Made by a program: the position numbers and the translations under genes. A stretch of 64,000 bases of DNA, taken from the NCBI GenBank assembly GCA_903832055.1, contig CAILAC010000016.1:1054001-1118000 (forward strand). The letters are read 5' to 3'. Source of the stretch: an uncultured Acidobacteriota bacterium (GTDB taxonomy: Bacteria > Acidobacteriota > Terriglobia > Terriglobales > Acidobacteriaceae). Position 1 is the stretch's first letter. Each line of letters starts with the position of its first letter. Positions 36,269 through 44,976 of this stretch are shown here, piece by piece. Below the pieces are notes generated by a model that searched no databases, was not told the DNA's origin, and saw only the letters and a list, made by a program, of their open reading frames with translations.

Positions 36269-38746
36269 TCAACTGGCCGCCACGGGAGCCATCTCGGCGG
36301 TGATGACATCGCATGCGATGGAGAGCGCACAGCCAAGCTCATGGAAGTCGCGGGTCCATTGCGGGCGCTCTTCCGCGGAGTGGGCGGTGAGCGAATAGGT
36401 GGAGCTGCGCAGGATTTCGTACCAGATGTTTTGCGCCTGCCACAGGTTCAGCTCAAAAGGAAGTTCGTTGAAGGTACGGACGAGGTTGAGGGCGCGGTCA
36501 AGAATTTCCAGTGATCCTGAGGACATCAGCAGCTCAAGCATTGAGCGTTTCATGCGCAGGTCTGCGATATAGCTGAGGGTGGTGGTGTCGAGAGTGACTT
36601 CGTCGGCCTGGGCGCTGGCGAGGAACGAGCGCACCTGGGAGAGATCGATGGGGTCGGCCTCGAGGGCGCGGCGCAGGCCGGAGTTGACAGAGAAAGAGGC
36701 TGCCAGCGCGAGCGCGGGGGGCTTGGGTAGACCGGCCTGGGAGAGATAGTGCAGCAGGCTGGCGTGATCCTCGTAAATGTTCTTGAGGGAGCTTTCGATA
36801 TCCGACATCGTGGAATTGAGAATGATCTGGATGATGCGCCGCTGCTCATCGCGAAACAGTGAGGTGAGCGAGTAGTCGAGGTCGTAGTAGCGGTCGAGGA
36901 CCCGGATGACTTCGGGGAAGTTGGCGCGGAGCACTTGTTCGCGAGCCTGGGCTGCGACCTTTTCAAAGGCGTCGGAAGAAGCGCCATCGCTGGGGAGATA
37001 GGCTTTGACAGCGGCGGTAATGTTCTGGTCGCCAAAGTGGAGGACGGCGAAGGAGAAGCTCGGCGCCTGCTCGGTAATCGAGGAAGAGATACGGGCACGG
37101 CCCAACGCCAGGCGTCCGCGGCCGGAGTTGAAGATTTCATACGAGATGCGCTGTACCTGGTAGCAGAAAATCTCGGTTTCGTCGGCAAAGGAGGAGAAGA
37201 CCGAACTGATGGCGTAGTGCGCTGCGACCTGTTCAAGGCTGAGCTCGAGACTCAGGCATTGCTCGGTGTAGATGCGCGCGCCATCGCCGGCGCTAGCCGC
37301 GTTGGATTTTGCCTGGGCGAGCTTTTCGAGGAAGTTGAGTTCGAGGCCAATGGCATCTTCCTTGAAAATCTCCTGGGCAATCTGAATGACGCGAGCAGCG
37401 TAGGCAATGATCTGCACGGTTTCAATGCCCGAAATATCGTCAAAGAACCAGCCACAGCTGGTGTACATGAGCTGTGTGTGGCGCTGCATTTCCATCAGCG
37501 AGAGGGCGCGGACGCGTTCCTCGGTTGTGAGAGGATGGCTCTGGTGAGCGGCGAGGTATCGATCCACAGCCTCGACGCTGCGATCGAGAATGACATCGAT
37601 GTAGCCATCGCGTGCCGCCCAGACATCTTTGAAAAGCGGCGCGCCGAGCTTCTCAGTGAGCGGGGCAACGGCATCGCGCAGGGCATCGAGAGCCTCGCGG
37701 AGAGGCGCGCGCCAGAGCTGATTCCAGCCAGCCTTGCCACCGTTGCAGCCGCAGTTTGAGCGCCAGCGCTCGACGCCGTGGTCGCAGCTCCACGAAGAAT
37801 TGTCGTAAATCTCGGCCTCGTATTTGGGGGGAAAGCGTTCGAGGAAGGCACCGTAGTTGGTGAGGCGGGTATTTTTGTCCTGTTCGAGGAGGCGAAGGGC
37901 GTAGGCGAGGGCCATTTCGCCGTGTTTGTGGTGATGGCCATAGCTTTCGCCGTCGGTCGCCACGTGCACCAGCTGGGGCTCGCTGTTGTCGCGGAAGCCC
38001 TGCTTGAGGCGGTTGACGAATCCTTCCCCGGAGTTGAGCAGCCCCTCAAAGGCGATGGCGCGGGAGGTTGGTCCGTCATAAAAATAGACGGCCAGTGACT
38101 TCCCCGAGGCAAAGCGGACGGTGTACGGGTGGGTGGTGTCGACGCCTGCGTTGCCGGTGTAGTTCCAGTCGCCACCGGCGAGAGGGCGAACGCGCTTGCA
38201 CTGGCGCGGCGCGAGCACGGTGAAGCGGATGCCCTCGCCGGCGAGCAGTTCCAGGGTCTCGGTATCGGCCGCAGTTTCGGCCAGCCACATGCCTTCGGGA
38301 GCGACGCCAAAACGGGTCTTGTAGTCGGTGATGCCCCAGCGAATCTGGGTAAGCCGGTCGCGGGTGTTGGCGAGCGGCATGATGAGGTGGTTGTAGACCT
38401 GGGCCATGGCCGAGCTGTGACCATCAAAAATCACGCGGCTGCGGCGCTCGCCGTCAAGGATGTTGCGATAGGTACGCGGTGCATTCTCGGCCAGCCAGCT
38501 GAGCAGCGTGGGGCCGAAATTGAAGCTCATACGCGCGTAGTTATTGAGGATGCGCGTGATCTGATTTTTGGTGTTCACGATGCGTGCGGCACCGTTGGTG
38601 GCGTAGCACTCAGAACAGATGCGCTCGTTCCAGTCATGGTAAGGAGCAGCTGAATCCTGTGTTTCGACTGTTTCAAGCCAGGGGTTTTCGCGGGGTGGCT
38701 GGTAGAAGTGGCCGTGAATACAGACGAATCGCGTAGAAGAGGGCAT
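36269..38746 (-). CDS. GH57-family glycoside hydrolase with DUF3536
   Basis: The 825-residue cytosolic protein starts FVCIHGHFYQPPRENPWLE, a GH57 hallmark. The (beta/alpha)7 barrel region continues with FNFGPTLLSWLAENAP, GVAPEGMWLAETAAD (carrying the likely catalytic Glu) and HVATDGESYGHHHKHGEMAL. From about residue 340 the protein has the DUF3536 extension (WSCDHGVERWRSNCGCNGG) and a long helical C-terminus. GH57 enzymes act on alpha-glucans (amylases, branching enzymes, 4-alpha-glucanotransferases); this subgroup lacks a firm substrate. GAGGAAT precedes the ATG. Confidence 0.9.
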   Translation of the reverse strand: MPSSTRFVCIHGHFYQPPRENPWLETVETQDSAAPYHDWNERICSECYATNGAARIVNTKNQITRILNNYARMSFNFGPTLLSWLAENAPRTYRNILDGERRSRVIFDGHSSAMAQVYNHLIMPLANTRDRLTQIRWGITDYKTRFGVAPEGMWLAETAADTETLELLAGEGIRFTVLAPRQCKRVRPLAGGDWNYTGNAGVDTTHPYTVRFASGKSLAVYFYDGPTSRAIAFEGLLNSGEGFVNRLKQGFRDNSEPQLVHVATDGESYGHHHKHGEMALAYALRLLEQDKNTRLTNYGAFLERFPPKYEAEIYDNSSWSCDHGVERWRSNCGCNGGKAGWNQLWRAPLREALDALRDAVAPLTEKLGAPLFKDVWAARDGYIDVILDRSVEAVDRYLAAHQSHPLTTEERVRALSLMEMQRHTQLMYTSCGWFFDDISGIETVQIIAYAARVIQIAQEIFKEDAIGLELNFLEKLAQAKSNAASAGDGARIYTEQCLSLELSLEQVAAHYAISSVFSSFADETEIFCYQVQRISYEIFNSGRGRLALGRARISSSITEQAPSFSFAVLHFGDQNITAAVKAYLPSDGASSDAFEKVAAQAREQVLRANFPEVIRVLDRYYDLDYSLTSLFRDEQRRIIQIILNSTMSDIESSLKNIYEDHASLLHYLSQAGLPKPPALALAASFSVNSGLRRALEADPIDLSQVRSFLASAQADEVTLDTTTLSYIADLRMKRSMLELLMSSGSLEILDRALNLVRTFNELPFELNLWQAQNIWYEILRSSTYSLTAHSAEERPQWTRDFHELGCALSIACDVITAEMAPVAAS

Positions 38747-38869
38747 GGGGGTAATTCCTCAATGGAAACGATTCCCTATCATAAGAGAAATTTCTTGCCA
38801 AAGTCGCGTGGAGATTGCAACAGTCGCATGAAATCCGTTGCGTGGTGAACAAATCCGGGACCGACGCGT

Positions 38870-39607
38870 TCAAAAATAGGGCTCGATCATTGCAGGCGAG
38901 GCGGATTGTCTTTGAGTGGTGGCGAGATCGCAGGCGCGCCAAAGGTACCAGGCGGCGACTGACCGGTAGGGGGCCCAGCGCCGGGCGCGCTTGAGCATCG
39001 CTTCCGGCTTGGGCAGGTCTGCGGCGGCGAGCGGCCTGGATTTCGGAAGGCGCTGGAAGGTGATCGCAAAGCCCTTGCGGACGCCGTAATCGGTCACCGG
39101 AAAGACGTCGGGGCGGCCGAGCGAAAAGATGAGCAGCATCTCGACCGTCCACGTGCCAATGCCGCGAACTGCGGTGAGGCGGGCGATGATCTCTTCGTCG
39201 GGCAGGGTGCTGATGGCCGCCTGCGTCGGTACGGTGCCGTCGAGGGTGCGGGCGGCGAGGTCTTTGAGCGCTCTGATCTTGTTGCCGCTCACGCCGGCGG
39301 CGCGGAGCATTTCGTCGGGCGTTTCGAGCAGGGCTTGCGGAGCTGGGCCAGCTGAGGAATCGGGTTCGCCGTACAGGGCCAATACGCGCTTGTGAATCGT
39401 GGCCGCCGCCTTGCCATGGAGCTGCTGGTAGAGGATCGATTCAAGCAAGGCCGTAAAGGGCGAGCCGGTCGCCCCCAGCTTGAGCGTAAAGCCGCCGGAC
39501 TCTTCGACGCGGTCGATCAGGGCGGCAAGCTTTTTGTCGGCCGCGCGCAGGTGGGCGAGCGCGGTCTCAGCGTCGTAGGGGAGCTTGCGGTGGCCGTCGT
39601 GAATCAT
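38870..39607 (-). CDS. DNA-3-methyladenine glycosylase (AlkA-type, HhH-GPD)
   Basis: The 245-residue protein belongs to the helix-hairpin-helix GPD superfamily. Residues about 50-70 (FTALLESILYQQLHGKAA) and the hairpin LTAVRGIGTWTVEMLLIF are typical, followed by the catalytic Asp in VFPVTDYGVRKGF. There is no iron-sulfur cysteine cluster. It excises alkylated purines in base excision repair. It is shorter than E. coli AlkA because the N-terminal domain is absent, as in many bacterial homologues. Confidence 0.92.
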   Translation of the reverse strand: MIHDGHRKLPYDAETALAHLRAADKKLAALIDRVEESGGFTLKLGATGSPFTALLESILYQQLHGKAAATIHKRVLALYGEPDSSAGPAPQALLETPDEMLRAAGVSGNKIRALKDLAARTLDGTVPTQAAISTLPDEEIIARLTAVRGIGTWTVEMLLIFSLGRPDVFPVTDYGVRKGFAITFQRLPKSRPLAAADLPKPEAMLKRARRWAPYRSVAAWYLWRACDLATTQRQSASPAMIEPYF

Positions 39608-39663
39608 GGTTCTTTCAGCGGAGCTAGCGGGGCTCGCGGGGTTAGCGGAGCTAGATACTTCCT

Positions 39664-40740
39664 CTATTTGGTCAGAGCCTTGGCGAGAAAGTCGGCCATC
39701 AGGTGGTTGGCTTCAAGGGCTTCTGGGAGCTTGGTCGAGTACCAGAAGGCGTGGGGCAGGGCGTCGTAGACGACCAGGCGGGCGTCGTTGCCTGCGTTCA
39801 GAAATGCCCGGTGCAGGTTGACCGTACCGCTCAGCAGCAGGTCGCGGCCGCTGGTGACGAAGAGCGTCGGTGGCATGCCGTGCAGGTCGGCAAAGATGGG
39901 CGAGAGCACGGGGTCGCGCGGGTCGGTCTTGGCGACGTACTCCGGATTGTGGGGCATCGAGTCATCGCCTGGCGGGTCGAGGTGGCCAGAGAAGCCGACC
40001 AGCGCGTAGAGCGCCTGCGAGTCGCCGAGGCGGGCAAAGTCGCCCATGCCACTGAAGATGCCGAGCGCGGCGGGCAAGGGCAGGCCAAGCTGCTTGAGCT
40101 TGACGGCCACTTCGCCGGTCAGAATCGCTCCGGCAGAGGTGCCGTAGAGGACGATGTGGTCGGGCTTGTAGGTCTTGAGCAGCTCTTTGTAGACGGCGAC
40201 GGCGTCATCCACGCCTGCCGGGAAGGGATTTTCAGGGGCAAGGCGGTAGAGGACGGCGACGCACTTGATGCCGGTCATGCCTGCCATTGGAATCGATTCC
40301 GTGTAGGAGCCGGAGTCGGAGTTGAAGCCGCCGCCGTGCAGGTTGAGCAGGACTTTGTCCTTGTTCGCTGCCGAAAGGTTGGCTGGAACGACGATGCGGA
40401 CCGGGACGCCGGCGATTTTGTCTTCGGTCAGCGTGCCGGGGTAGAGCTTGAACCAGGCGTCGCGAGCGGTGACGGCCCAGGCGTCTGTGTGGGCGCGGCG
40501 GTCGGCGAGGGACTCGGGCGGGCCGGCGTCGGGCGTGGGCTGGGAGAGCCAGTAGCGGGCTTCGCGGCTCAGGTAGGTTGGCACGGGGACGATGCGGGTC
40601 ACGTGGGCGCGGCCCTCGGCGTCAATGAAACTGGAATCGCGCTGGGCGGCGTCGGCTGCGGTGGTTGGCTGGACGACCTGCTGGGCGGGAAGGGTTACGG
40701 CAGCCGAGAGCAGGGAGATCAGGAAGAGATGCGAGCGCAT
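39664..40740 (-). CDS. Secreted HSL-family (family IV) esterase
   Basis: From the ATG at 40740 (GGAG 8 nt upstream) the protein is 358 residues with a signal peptide (about 1-19). The alpha/beta-hydrolase-3 domain shows the oxyanion motif HGGGF (135-139), the nucleophile Ser202 in GTSAG, an Asp region in VTSGRDLLLSG and His in LPHAFWY. Family IV esterases hydrolyse short acyl esters; the signal peptide implies an extracytoplasmic substrate. The upstream frame extension to 40869 lacks support. A 9-bp tandem repeat (about 39617-39654) lies between its stop and the AlkA gene. Confidence 0.9.
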   Translation of the reverse strand: MRSHLFLISLLSAAVTLPAQQVVQPTTAADAAQRDSSFIDAEGRAHVTRIVPVPTYLSREARYWLSQPTPDAGPPESLADRRAHTDAWAVTARDAWFKLYPGTLTEDKIAGVPVRIVVPANLSAANKDKVLLNLHGGGFNSDSGSYTESIPMAGMTGIKCVAVLYRLAPENPFPAGVDDAVAVYKELLKTYKPDHIVLYGTSAGAILTGEVAVKLKQLGLPLPAALGIFSGMGDFARLGDSQALYALVGFSGHLDPPGDDSMPHNPEYVAKTDPRDPVLSPIFADLHGMPPTLFVTSGRDLLLSGTVNLHRAFLNAGNDARLVVYDALPHAFWYSTKLPEALEANHLMADFLAKALTK

Positions 40741-41351
40741 GTTGGGAACTCCGGTGCGATGGGAAGAGCGAATATCGACGGGACAACCATAACAGAAAGG
40801 CACAGCAGAAAGGCATAGCAGAAAGGCGGAATCGGGCGGGATGCTGGCAGGCAAATCGGGCGAAGGCAACGAACCGATTCTGCGTGCAAAATGGTCACCA
40901 ACCCCACAAAGGGGGGGGTGGGGTGTTTTTGCCAGAAAACACGGCTAACCTATTGATGATGAATGGCTTAAGGTGGTGGTTACCAGGTGTATTTTGGGTG
41001 TTTTTGGACTGCTTTTACTGTGACGTCGAGCCGGGAGTGAGAGCACGTCGCGGATTGACTCGTTCTGAGTGTACGCCGAGAAGGAATAATTCTACGCAAA
41101 CGATCGAAAGGTTAGTCGGTCAGTTTGGAATGGACGAAACCTGGTTCAGTTTGGATCGGCGAGAAGCCACCCTTGAAGGTGGTGCCGTCAGGGATGGGGC
41201 GCCTGGCATCCTCTCCCCGACAGATTACTCAGGCTTTGCGAGACCCACATCTCAAAAGCGAGATGTGGGGCACCCGGTTTCGCTATTGTTCGGAAATTAG
41301 CTACTCGGTCGGTGGGTTCAGCGAGCGGAGCCGTGCTAGTCTACTCGCGAC
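40741..41351. other. Gene-free stretch with short repeats
   Basis: No gene with a credible start and family pattern is seen in these 611 bases. The stretch holds a 13-bp unit repeated about three times (GCAGAAAGGC-type, 40792-40828), a G-run at about 40911-40918 and a copy of the palindromic repeat (41244-41275). A frame from 40665 to 41300 exists but looks non-coding. A TAGTCT hexamer shortly before 41352 may belong to the next gene's promoter. Confidence 0.6.
41244..41275 (+). repeat. Palindromic intergenic repeat, copy 2
   Basis: CCCACATCTC (41244-41253) and GAGATGTGGG (41260-41269) form the same perfect 10-bp hairpin as the copy at 7581, with loop AAAAGC and the same GCACCC end. The flanking CGAGA is also shared. 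The two differ in only the loop bases. Confidence 0.75.
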
Positions 41352-42527
41352 ATGATAACTCTGCGAGTTTTGCTGCTGACTTCTGTGATTGCGACTTTTG
41401 GCGCGGTTGCTCTGCCGGGGCAGGCACCTGCGCCTGTAACTGCACCTGCGCCTGTAACTGCAATGGCACCGGTAACTGCAAAGGCTCCTGCAACTGCGCC
41501 CGCGCCGCTTCCCGCATTGCCTGCGGAGCCAGCGGCCATCTTTGCTGCTGCAGAGCCGTTCTATAACTTCAGCGGTGCGGACCAGAAACCTTGGCATATG
41601 AGGGTGAGCTACCAGCTTTACGACGAAAAGGGTACACCTACTCAGCAGGGCATCTACGAGTATTGGTGGGCAGCGCCGGATACTTACCGTAGCTCCTGGT
41701 CGCGGGGTGGGCAGACGGAAACAAACTGGAACCTTCATGGTGCGCGCAAACACCTGTCCGTCGGGCCATTGCTTGCATTCTTCGAACGCAAGTTGCAGTC
41801 CTACTTGATCGAAGCCATTCCAGGCGAGAAGGAACTCGATCCAGCAAATGCCCAGCTGGTCAAGCGCGAAGTGAAACTTAGCGACGTGAAGCTACCATGC
41901 GTGATGGTGGTACCCACGGCGGTCGAGAAGTCTGGCCAGACAGGGGCCACACCCACAGGCCTGTTCCCCACCTATTGCTTTGATTCGCAGCGGCCCATCC
42001 TTCGTTCTGCCTATGCCTTTGGCTCGACCGAGGTGATTTACAACAAGATCAGCCGCGTTCAGGGCCGGCTACTGCCACGGGAAATCGCGATTCTGGAGGG
42101 CCCACGCAAAGTACTCACGGCTACAGTCGACGCCGTAGAAATCATCGCGGCGACCTCTCCAGAGTTCACCCCAGACGGAAATGCAATTTCCGATAGTTAC
42201 CTGGACCCGAACCCGGTTGCCAACATGGGTCCTCGCAAAATCGCTGTTTCTTCCGGAGTGAGTGCGCAGAATCTTGTCTTCAAAATTGCTCCTTATTATC
42301 CCCAGGAGGCTAAGACCGACCATGTGCAAGGAACGGTTGTTCTCAGAGGGACGATTGGCACGGACGGACATGTTCACGATCTGAGCGTTGTGCAGGCACC
42401 GTCTACCTCGCTCGCAAGCTCCGCGATGTGGGCGGTTTCGCAGTGGATCTACAAGCCCTATTTGCTCAAAGGCTCGCCCGTCGAGGTTGATACGACGATC
42501 AATGTTGTCTTCAAGCTCGGCGAGTAA
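41352..42527 (+). CDS. Exported protein with C-terminal TonB domain
   Basis: The 391-residue protein has an N-terminal hydrophobic signal (about residues 4-22), a six-residue repeat of the APVTAP type (four copies, about 24-50), a central domain (about 60-280: YNFSGADQKPWHMRVSYQLY, IYEYWWAAPDTYRSSW) and a C-terminal TonB domain (about 300-391: YYPQEAKTDHVQGTVVLRG, WIYKPYLLKGSPVEVDTTI). The centre is faintly LolA-like. Unlike true TonB, the N-terminus looks cleavable rather than a membrane anchor. The last 20 residues closely match those of the TonB at 51521. Energy transduction is therefore uncertain. Confidence 0.8.
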   Translation: MITLRVLLLTSVIATFGAVALPGQAPAPVTAPAPVTAMAPVTAKAPATAPAPLPALPAEPAAIFAAAEPFYNFSGADQKPWHMRVSYQLYDEKGTPTQQGIYEYWWAAPDTYRSSWSRGGQTETNWNLHGARKHLSVGPLLAFFERKLQSYLIEAIPGEKELDPANAQLVKREVKLSDVKLPCVMVVPTAVEKSGQTGATPTGLFPTYCFDSQRPILRSAYAFGSTEVIYNKISRVQGRLLPREIAILEGPRKVLTATVDAVEIIAATSPEFTPDGNAISDSYLDPNPVANMGPRKIAVSSGVSAQNLVFKIAPYYPQEAKTDHVQGTVVLRGTIGTDGHVHDLSVVQAPSTSLASSAMWAVSQWIYKPYLLKGSPVEVDTTINVVFKLGE

Positions 42528-42965
42528 GGCAATTGAATTGGAGCGAGCTGAAGTTTGACTTTAGTTTACGGGGCTTGGAGCAGGTGGCGGGGCAGCGGGG
42601 GCTGAAGCCCGACCCCTTATTAACAGATATTTTCGGCCCGGCTGAAGCTGTGCCCTTATTACAAAGCGAAATTTTGTATTCCGGAGCGGACTTTTTTCGC
42701 AAGCTGTGAAGCCGTGCGCTTGTTACAAAGCCACCTTGGTGTATTCCTGAGTGGAGTTTTTCCGCGCGCCTTGAAGCCGTGCGCCTTGAAGCCGCGCCCC
42801 GAGGAAGAAGCGAAGTGGATGGCAGCAGCAGATTCTCTGCGGGGAATGACGGAAAGAACAGTAGGGGCCACTTCAGATACTGTCCGAATACTGTCCGGGT
42901 GGCCTTTTCCTGGAGCCGTCGTGGGATACTGTTGGCTTGAATCTGCATGTTCGGAAGGGTGGGCG
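42528..42965. repeat. Intergenic stretch with degenerate 65-bp tandem repeats
   Basis: This 438-bp gap holds no supported gene. A unit of about 65 bp occurs at 42652-42716 and 42717-42782 (shared pieces TTACAAAG, TGTATTCC, GAG.GGA.TTTTT and GAAGCCGTGCGC), and a shorter diverged unit begins at about 42595 with GGGGGCTGAAGCCCG. The GGGCTGAAGCCC palindrome recurs at 44505-44516. Confidence 0.6.
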
Positions 42966-44429
42966 ATGGCTGAGGCTTTGGCGGCGGTTTTGAACTACGT
43001 GGGCGGCGCGTGGCAGGCGGCGGGGACCGATGGCGGGCTGGCGCTGACCAATCCCGCGACGGGTGAGTCGCTGGGGCTCAGCGGCTCGGGTGGCGCAGCG
43101 GAGATAGGCGCTGCGGTGGCGGCGGCGCAGCGGGCCTTTCCGGCGTGGCGCGCGACCCCGGTGGGCGACCGCATCCAGTTTCTCTTCAAGCTCAAGGTGC
43201 TGCTTGACCTGCACATCGACGAGCTGGCGCGGCTGGTGACAATTGAGAACGGCAAGACGCTGGGCGAGGCGCGGGGCGAGATTCGGCGGGGGATTGAAAA
43301 CGTCGAGGTGGCCTGCGGCATGCCGGTGCTGATGCAGGGCTATTCGCTTGAAGACATTGCCCCCGGCATTGACGAAATCATGGTGCGGCAGCCGCTGGGG
43401 GTGGTGGGGATTATTACGCCCTTCAATTTCCCGCTGATGATTCCGCTGTGGTTTTTGCCGTATGCCATTGCGACGGGCAACACGGTCGTGTTGAAGCCCT
43501 CGGACCGGGTGCCGTTTGCGGTGCAGCGGCTGGTGGAACTGGTGGCGGAGACGGGGTTGCCGGCGGGGGTGGTGAACCTGGTGCAGGGCGGCAAGCCGGC
43601 CGTCGATGCGCTGCTGGACCACCCGGATGTGCGGGCGATCAGCTTTGTGGGTTCCACGCCCGTGGCGCAGTACGTTTACACGCGCGGGTCAGCCAACGGC
43701 AAGCGGGTGCAGTGCCAGGGCGGCGCAAAGAATCACGTGGTCGTGCTGCCGGATGCCGAGCAGGAGACGACGACCAAGATCATTGCCGACTCGGCCTTTG
43801 GATGCGCCGGGCAGCGGTGCCTGGCGGTGAGCGTGACAGTGACTGTCGGGGAGGCGCAGGGGTGGTTTCGCGAGCGGATTACGGCGGCGGCGACCTCGCT
43901 GAAGGTAGGCGACGGCCTGGATGAATCAGTCCAGATGGGGCCGGTGATTACTGCGGCCAGCCAGGAGCGGATTGCCGGGTTGATCGCGCGCGGCGAGAGC
44001 CATGGGGCAAAAGCGATCGTCGGCACCGGCGCGGTGTCGGGAAACTTCATTGCGCCGACGGTGCTCGACGGGTTGCCTGCGGCGAGCGACCTGATGGAGA
44101 CGGAGATTTTTGGGCCGGTGCTTTCGCTGGTGCATGCGGAGACGGTGGAAGAAGCGATTGCGATGATTGATCGCTCGGCGTACGGGAATGCTTCGTCGAT
44201 TTTCACGCAGAGTGGCGCCTCGGCGCGGCGATTTCGCAATGCGGTTTCGACGGGCAATGTGGGCGTGAATATCGGGGTGCCTGCGCCGATGGCGTATTTC
44301 CCCTTCAGCGGGTGGAAGGGCAGCTTCTTTGGCGTGATGCATGCGCAGGGGCGGGATGCGGTGGAGTTTTTCACCGACAAGAAGGTGATTGTGGAGCGGT
44401 GGCCGAAGGAGTGGTCGCGGAAGTTCTAG
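42966..44429 (+). CDS. mmsA: Methylmalonate-semialdehyde dehydrogenase (acylating)
   Basis: The 487-residue aldehyde dehydrogenase shows the NAD-site and catalytic motifs of MmsA: GIITPFNFPLMIPLWFLPYA, FVGSTPVAQYVY, GGAKNHVVVLPDAE and FGCAGQRCLA, whose Cys is the nucleophile. The C-terminal FPFSGWKGSFFG is also characteristic. It converts methylmalonate or malonate semialdehyde to propionyl- or acetyl-CoA in valine, beta-alanine and inositol breakdown. The start at 42966 follows GGAAGGGTGGGCG; the frame reaching 42714 runs through the repeat region. No catabolic partner genes are adjacent. Confidence 0.93.
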   Translation: MAEALAAVLNYVGGAWQAAGTDGGLALTNPATGESLGLSGSGGAAEIGAAVAAAQRAFPAWRATPVGDRIQFLFKLKVLLDLHIDELARLVTIENGKTLGEARGEIRRGIENVEVACGMPVLMQGYSLEDIAPGIDEIMVRQPLGVVGIITPFNFPLMIPLWFLPYAIATGNTVVLKPSDRVPFAVQRLVELVAETGLPAGVVNLVQGGKPAVDALLDHPDVRAISFVGSTPVAQYVYTRGSANGKRVQCQGGAKNHVVVLPDAEQETTTKIIADSAFGCAGQRCLAVSVTVTVGEAQGWFRERITAAATSLKVGDGLDESVQMGPVITAASQERIAGLIARGESHGAKAIVGTGAVSGNFIAPTVLDGLPAASDLMETEIFGPVLSLVHAETVEEAIAMIDRSAYGNASSIFTQSGASARRFRNAVSTGNVGVNIGVPAPMAYFPFSGWKGSFFGVMHAQGRDAVEFFTDKKVIVERWPKEWSRKF

Positions 44430-44448
44430 GGGAGATCTGAAAAAGTCT

Positions 44449-44519
44449 GTACGGGTCTTCCCTCAGGGGCTAGAGCCCATTGATTCTGCTGGACTTAATG
44501 TGCGGGCTGAAGCCCGTAC
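44449..44519. repeat. Compound palindromic repeat after mmsA
   Basis: GTACGGG (44449-44455) and CCCGTAC (44513-44519) are a perfect outer inverted repeat. Inside are two further hairpins, GGGCTAGAGCCC (44467-44478) and GGGCTGAAGCCC (44505-44516). The inner core recurs near 42598. It lies between mmsA and gatC on the transcribed strand of both. Confidence 0.6.
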
Positions 44520-44599
44520 CCTTCGAAATGCGGGTTTGACTGGAGGTTTCCCAAGCCTCGGCCTTCTATACTGGATGCATTGGAATCAGGGGAAATTGG

Positions 44600-44923
44600 A
44601 TGAGTGCAGTGGTAACGATTGAAGAAGTGGAACGGGTGGCGGAGCTGGCGAACCTGGAGCTGGCCGCGGATGAAAAGCCCCGGATGCAGCGCGATCTGAA
44701 CGCCATTCTGGAATATGTGGCGCAGTTGGGCGAGCTGGATACGAGCGATGTGGAGCCGATGGCGCAGGTGAGCGACCTGTTGAATGCCGGTGCTGACGCT
44801 GGCCATGGCGAGGCGTTGCGGCCGGACGCGCTGTGGCCTTCGCTGGACCGGGCGCGGGTGATGGAAGAAGCTCCGGAGACGGATGGAGCGTTTTTCAAGA
44901 CGCCAAAAGTGATTGAGCGATAG
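44600..44923 (+). CDS. gatC: Aspartyl/glutamyl-tRNA amidotransferase subunit C
   Basis: The 107-residue protein matches GatC: VERVAELANLELAADEKPRM, LNAILEYVAQLGELDTSDVEPM and the C-terminal GAFFKTPKVIE. GatC stabilises GatA in the GatCAB complex that converts misacylated Glu-tRNA(Gln) and Asp-tRNA(Asn) to the amide forms. An AGGGGAAATTGG ribosome-binding region precedes the ATG. gatA follows directly; gatB is elsewhere. Confidence 0.95.
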   Translation: MSAVVTIEEVERVAELANLELAADEKPRMQRDLNAILEYVAQLGELDTSDVEPMAQVSDLLNAGADAGHGEALRPDALWPSLDRARVMEEAPETDGAFFKTPKVIER

Positions 44924-44976
44924 GGCAGTTGGCGATTGAGTCATGCAGGTTGACGACAAGGATTACGGAGAAGAAC

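Noticed and set aside
40665-41300. 211-codon frame through the gap before the TonB-domain gene
   Set aside because: It starts inside the esterase gene, has no family features and crosses repeats.
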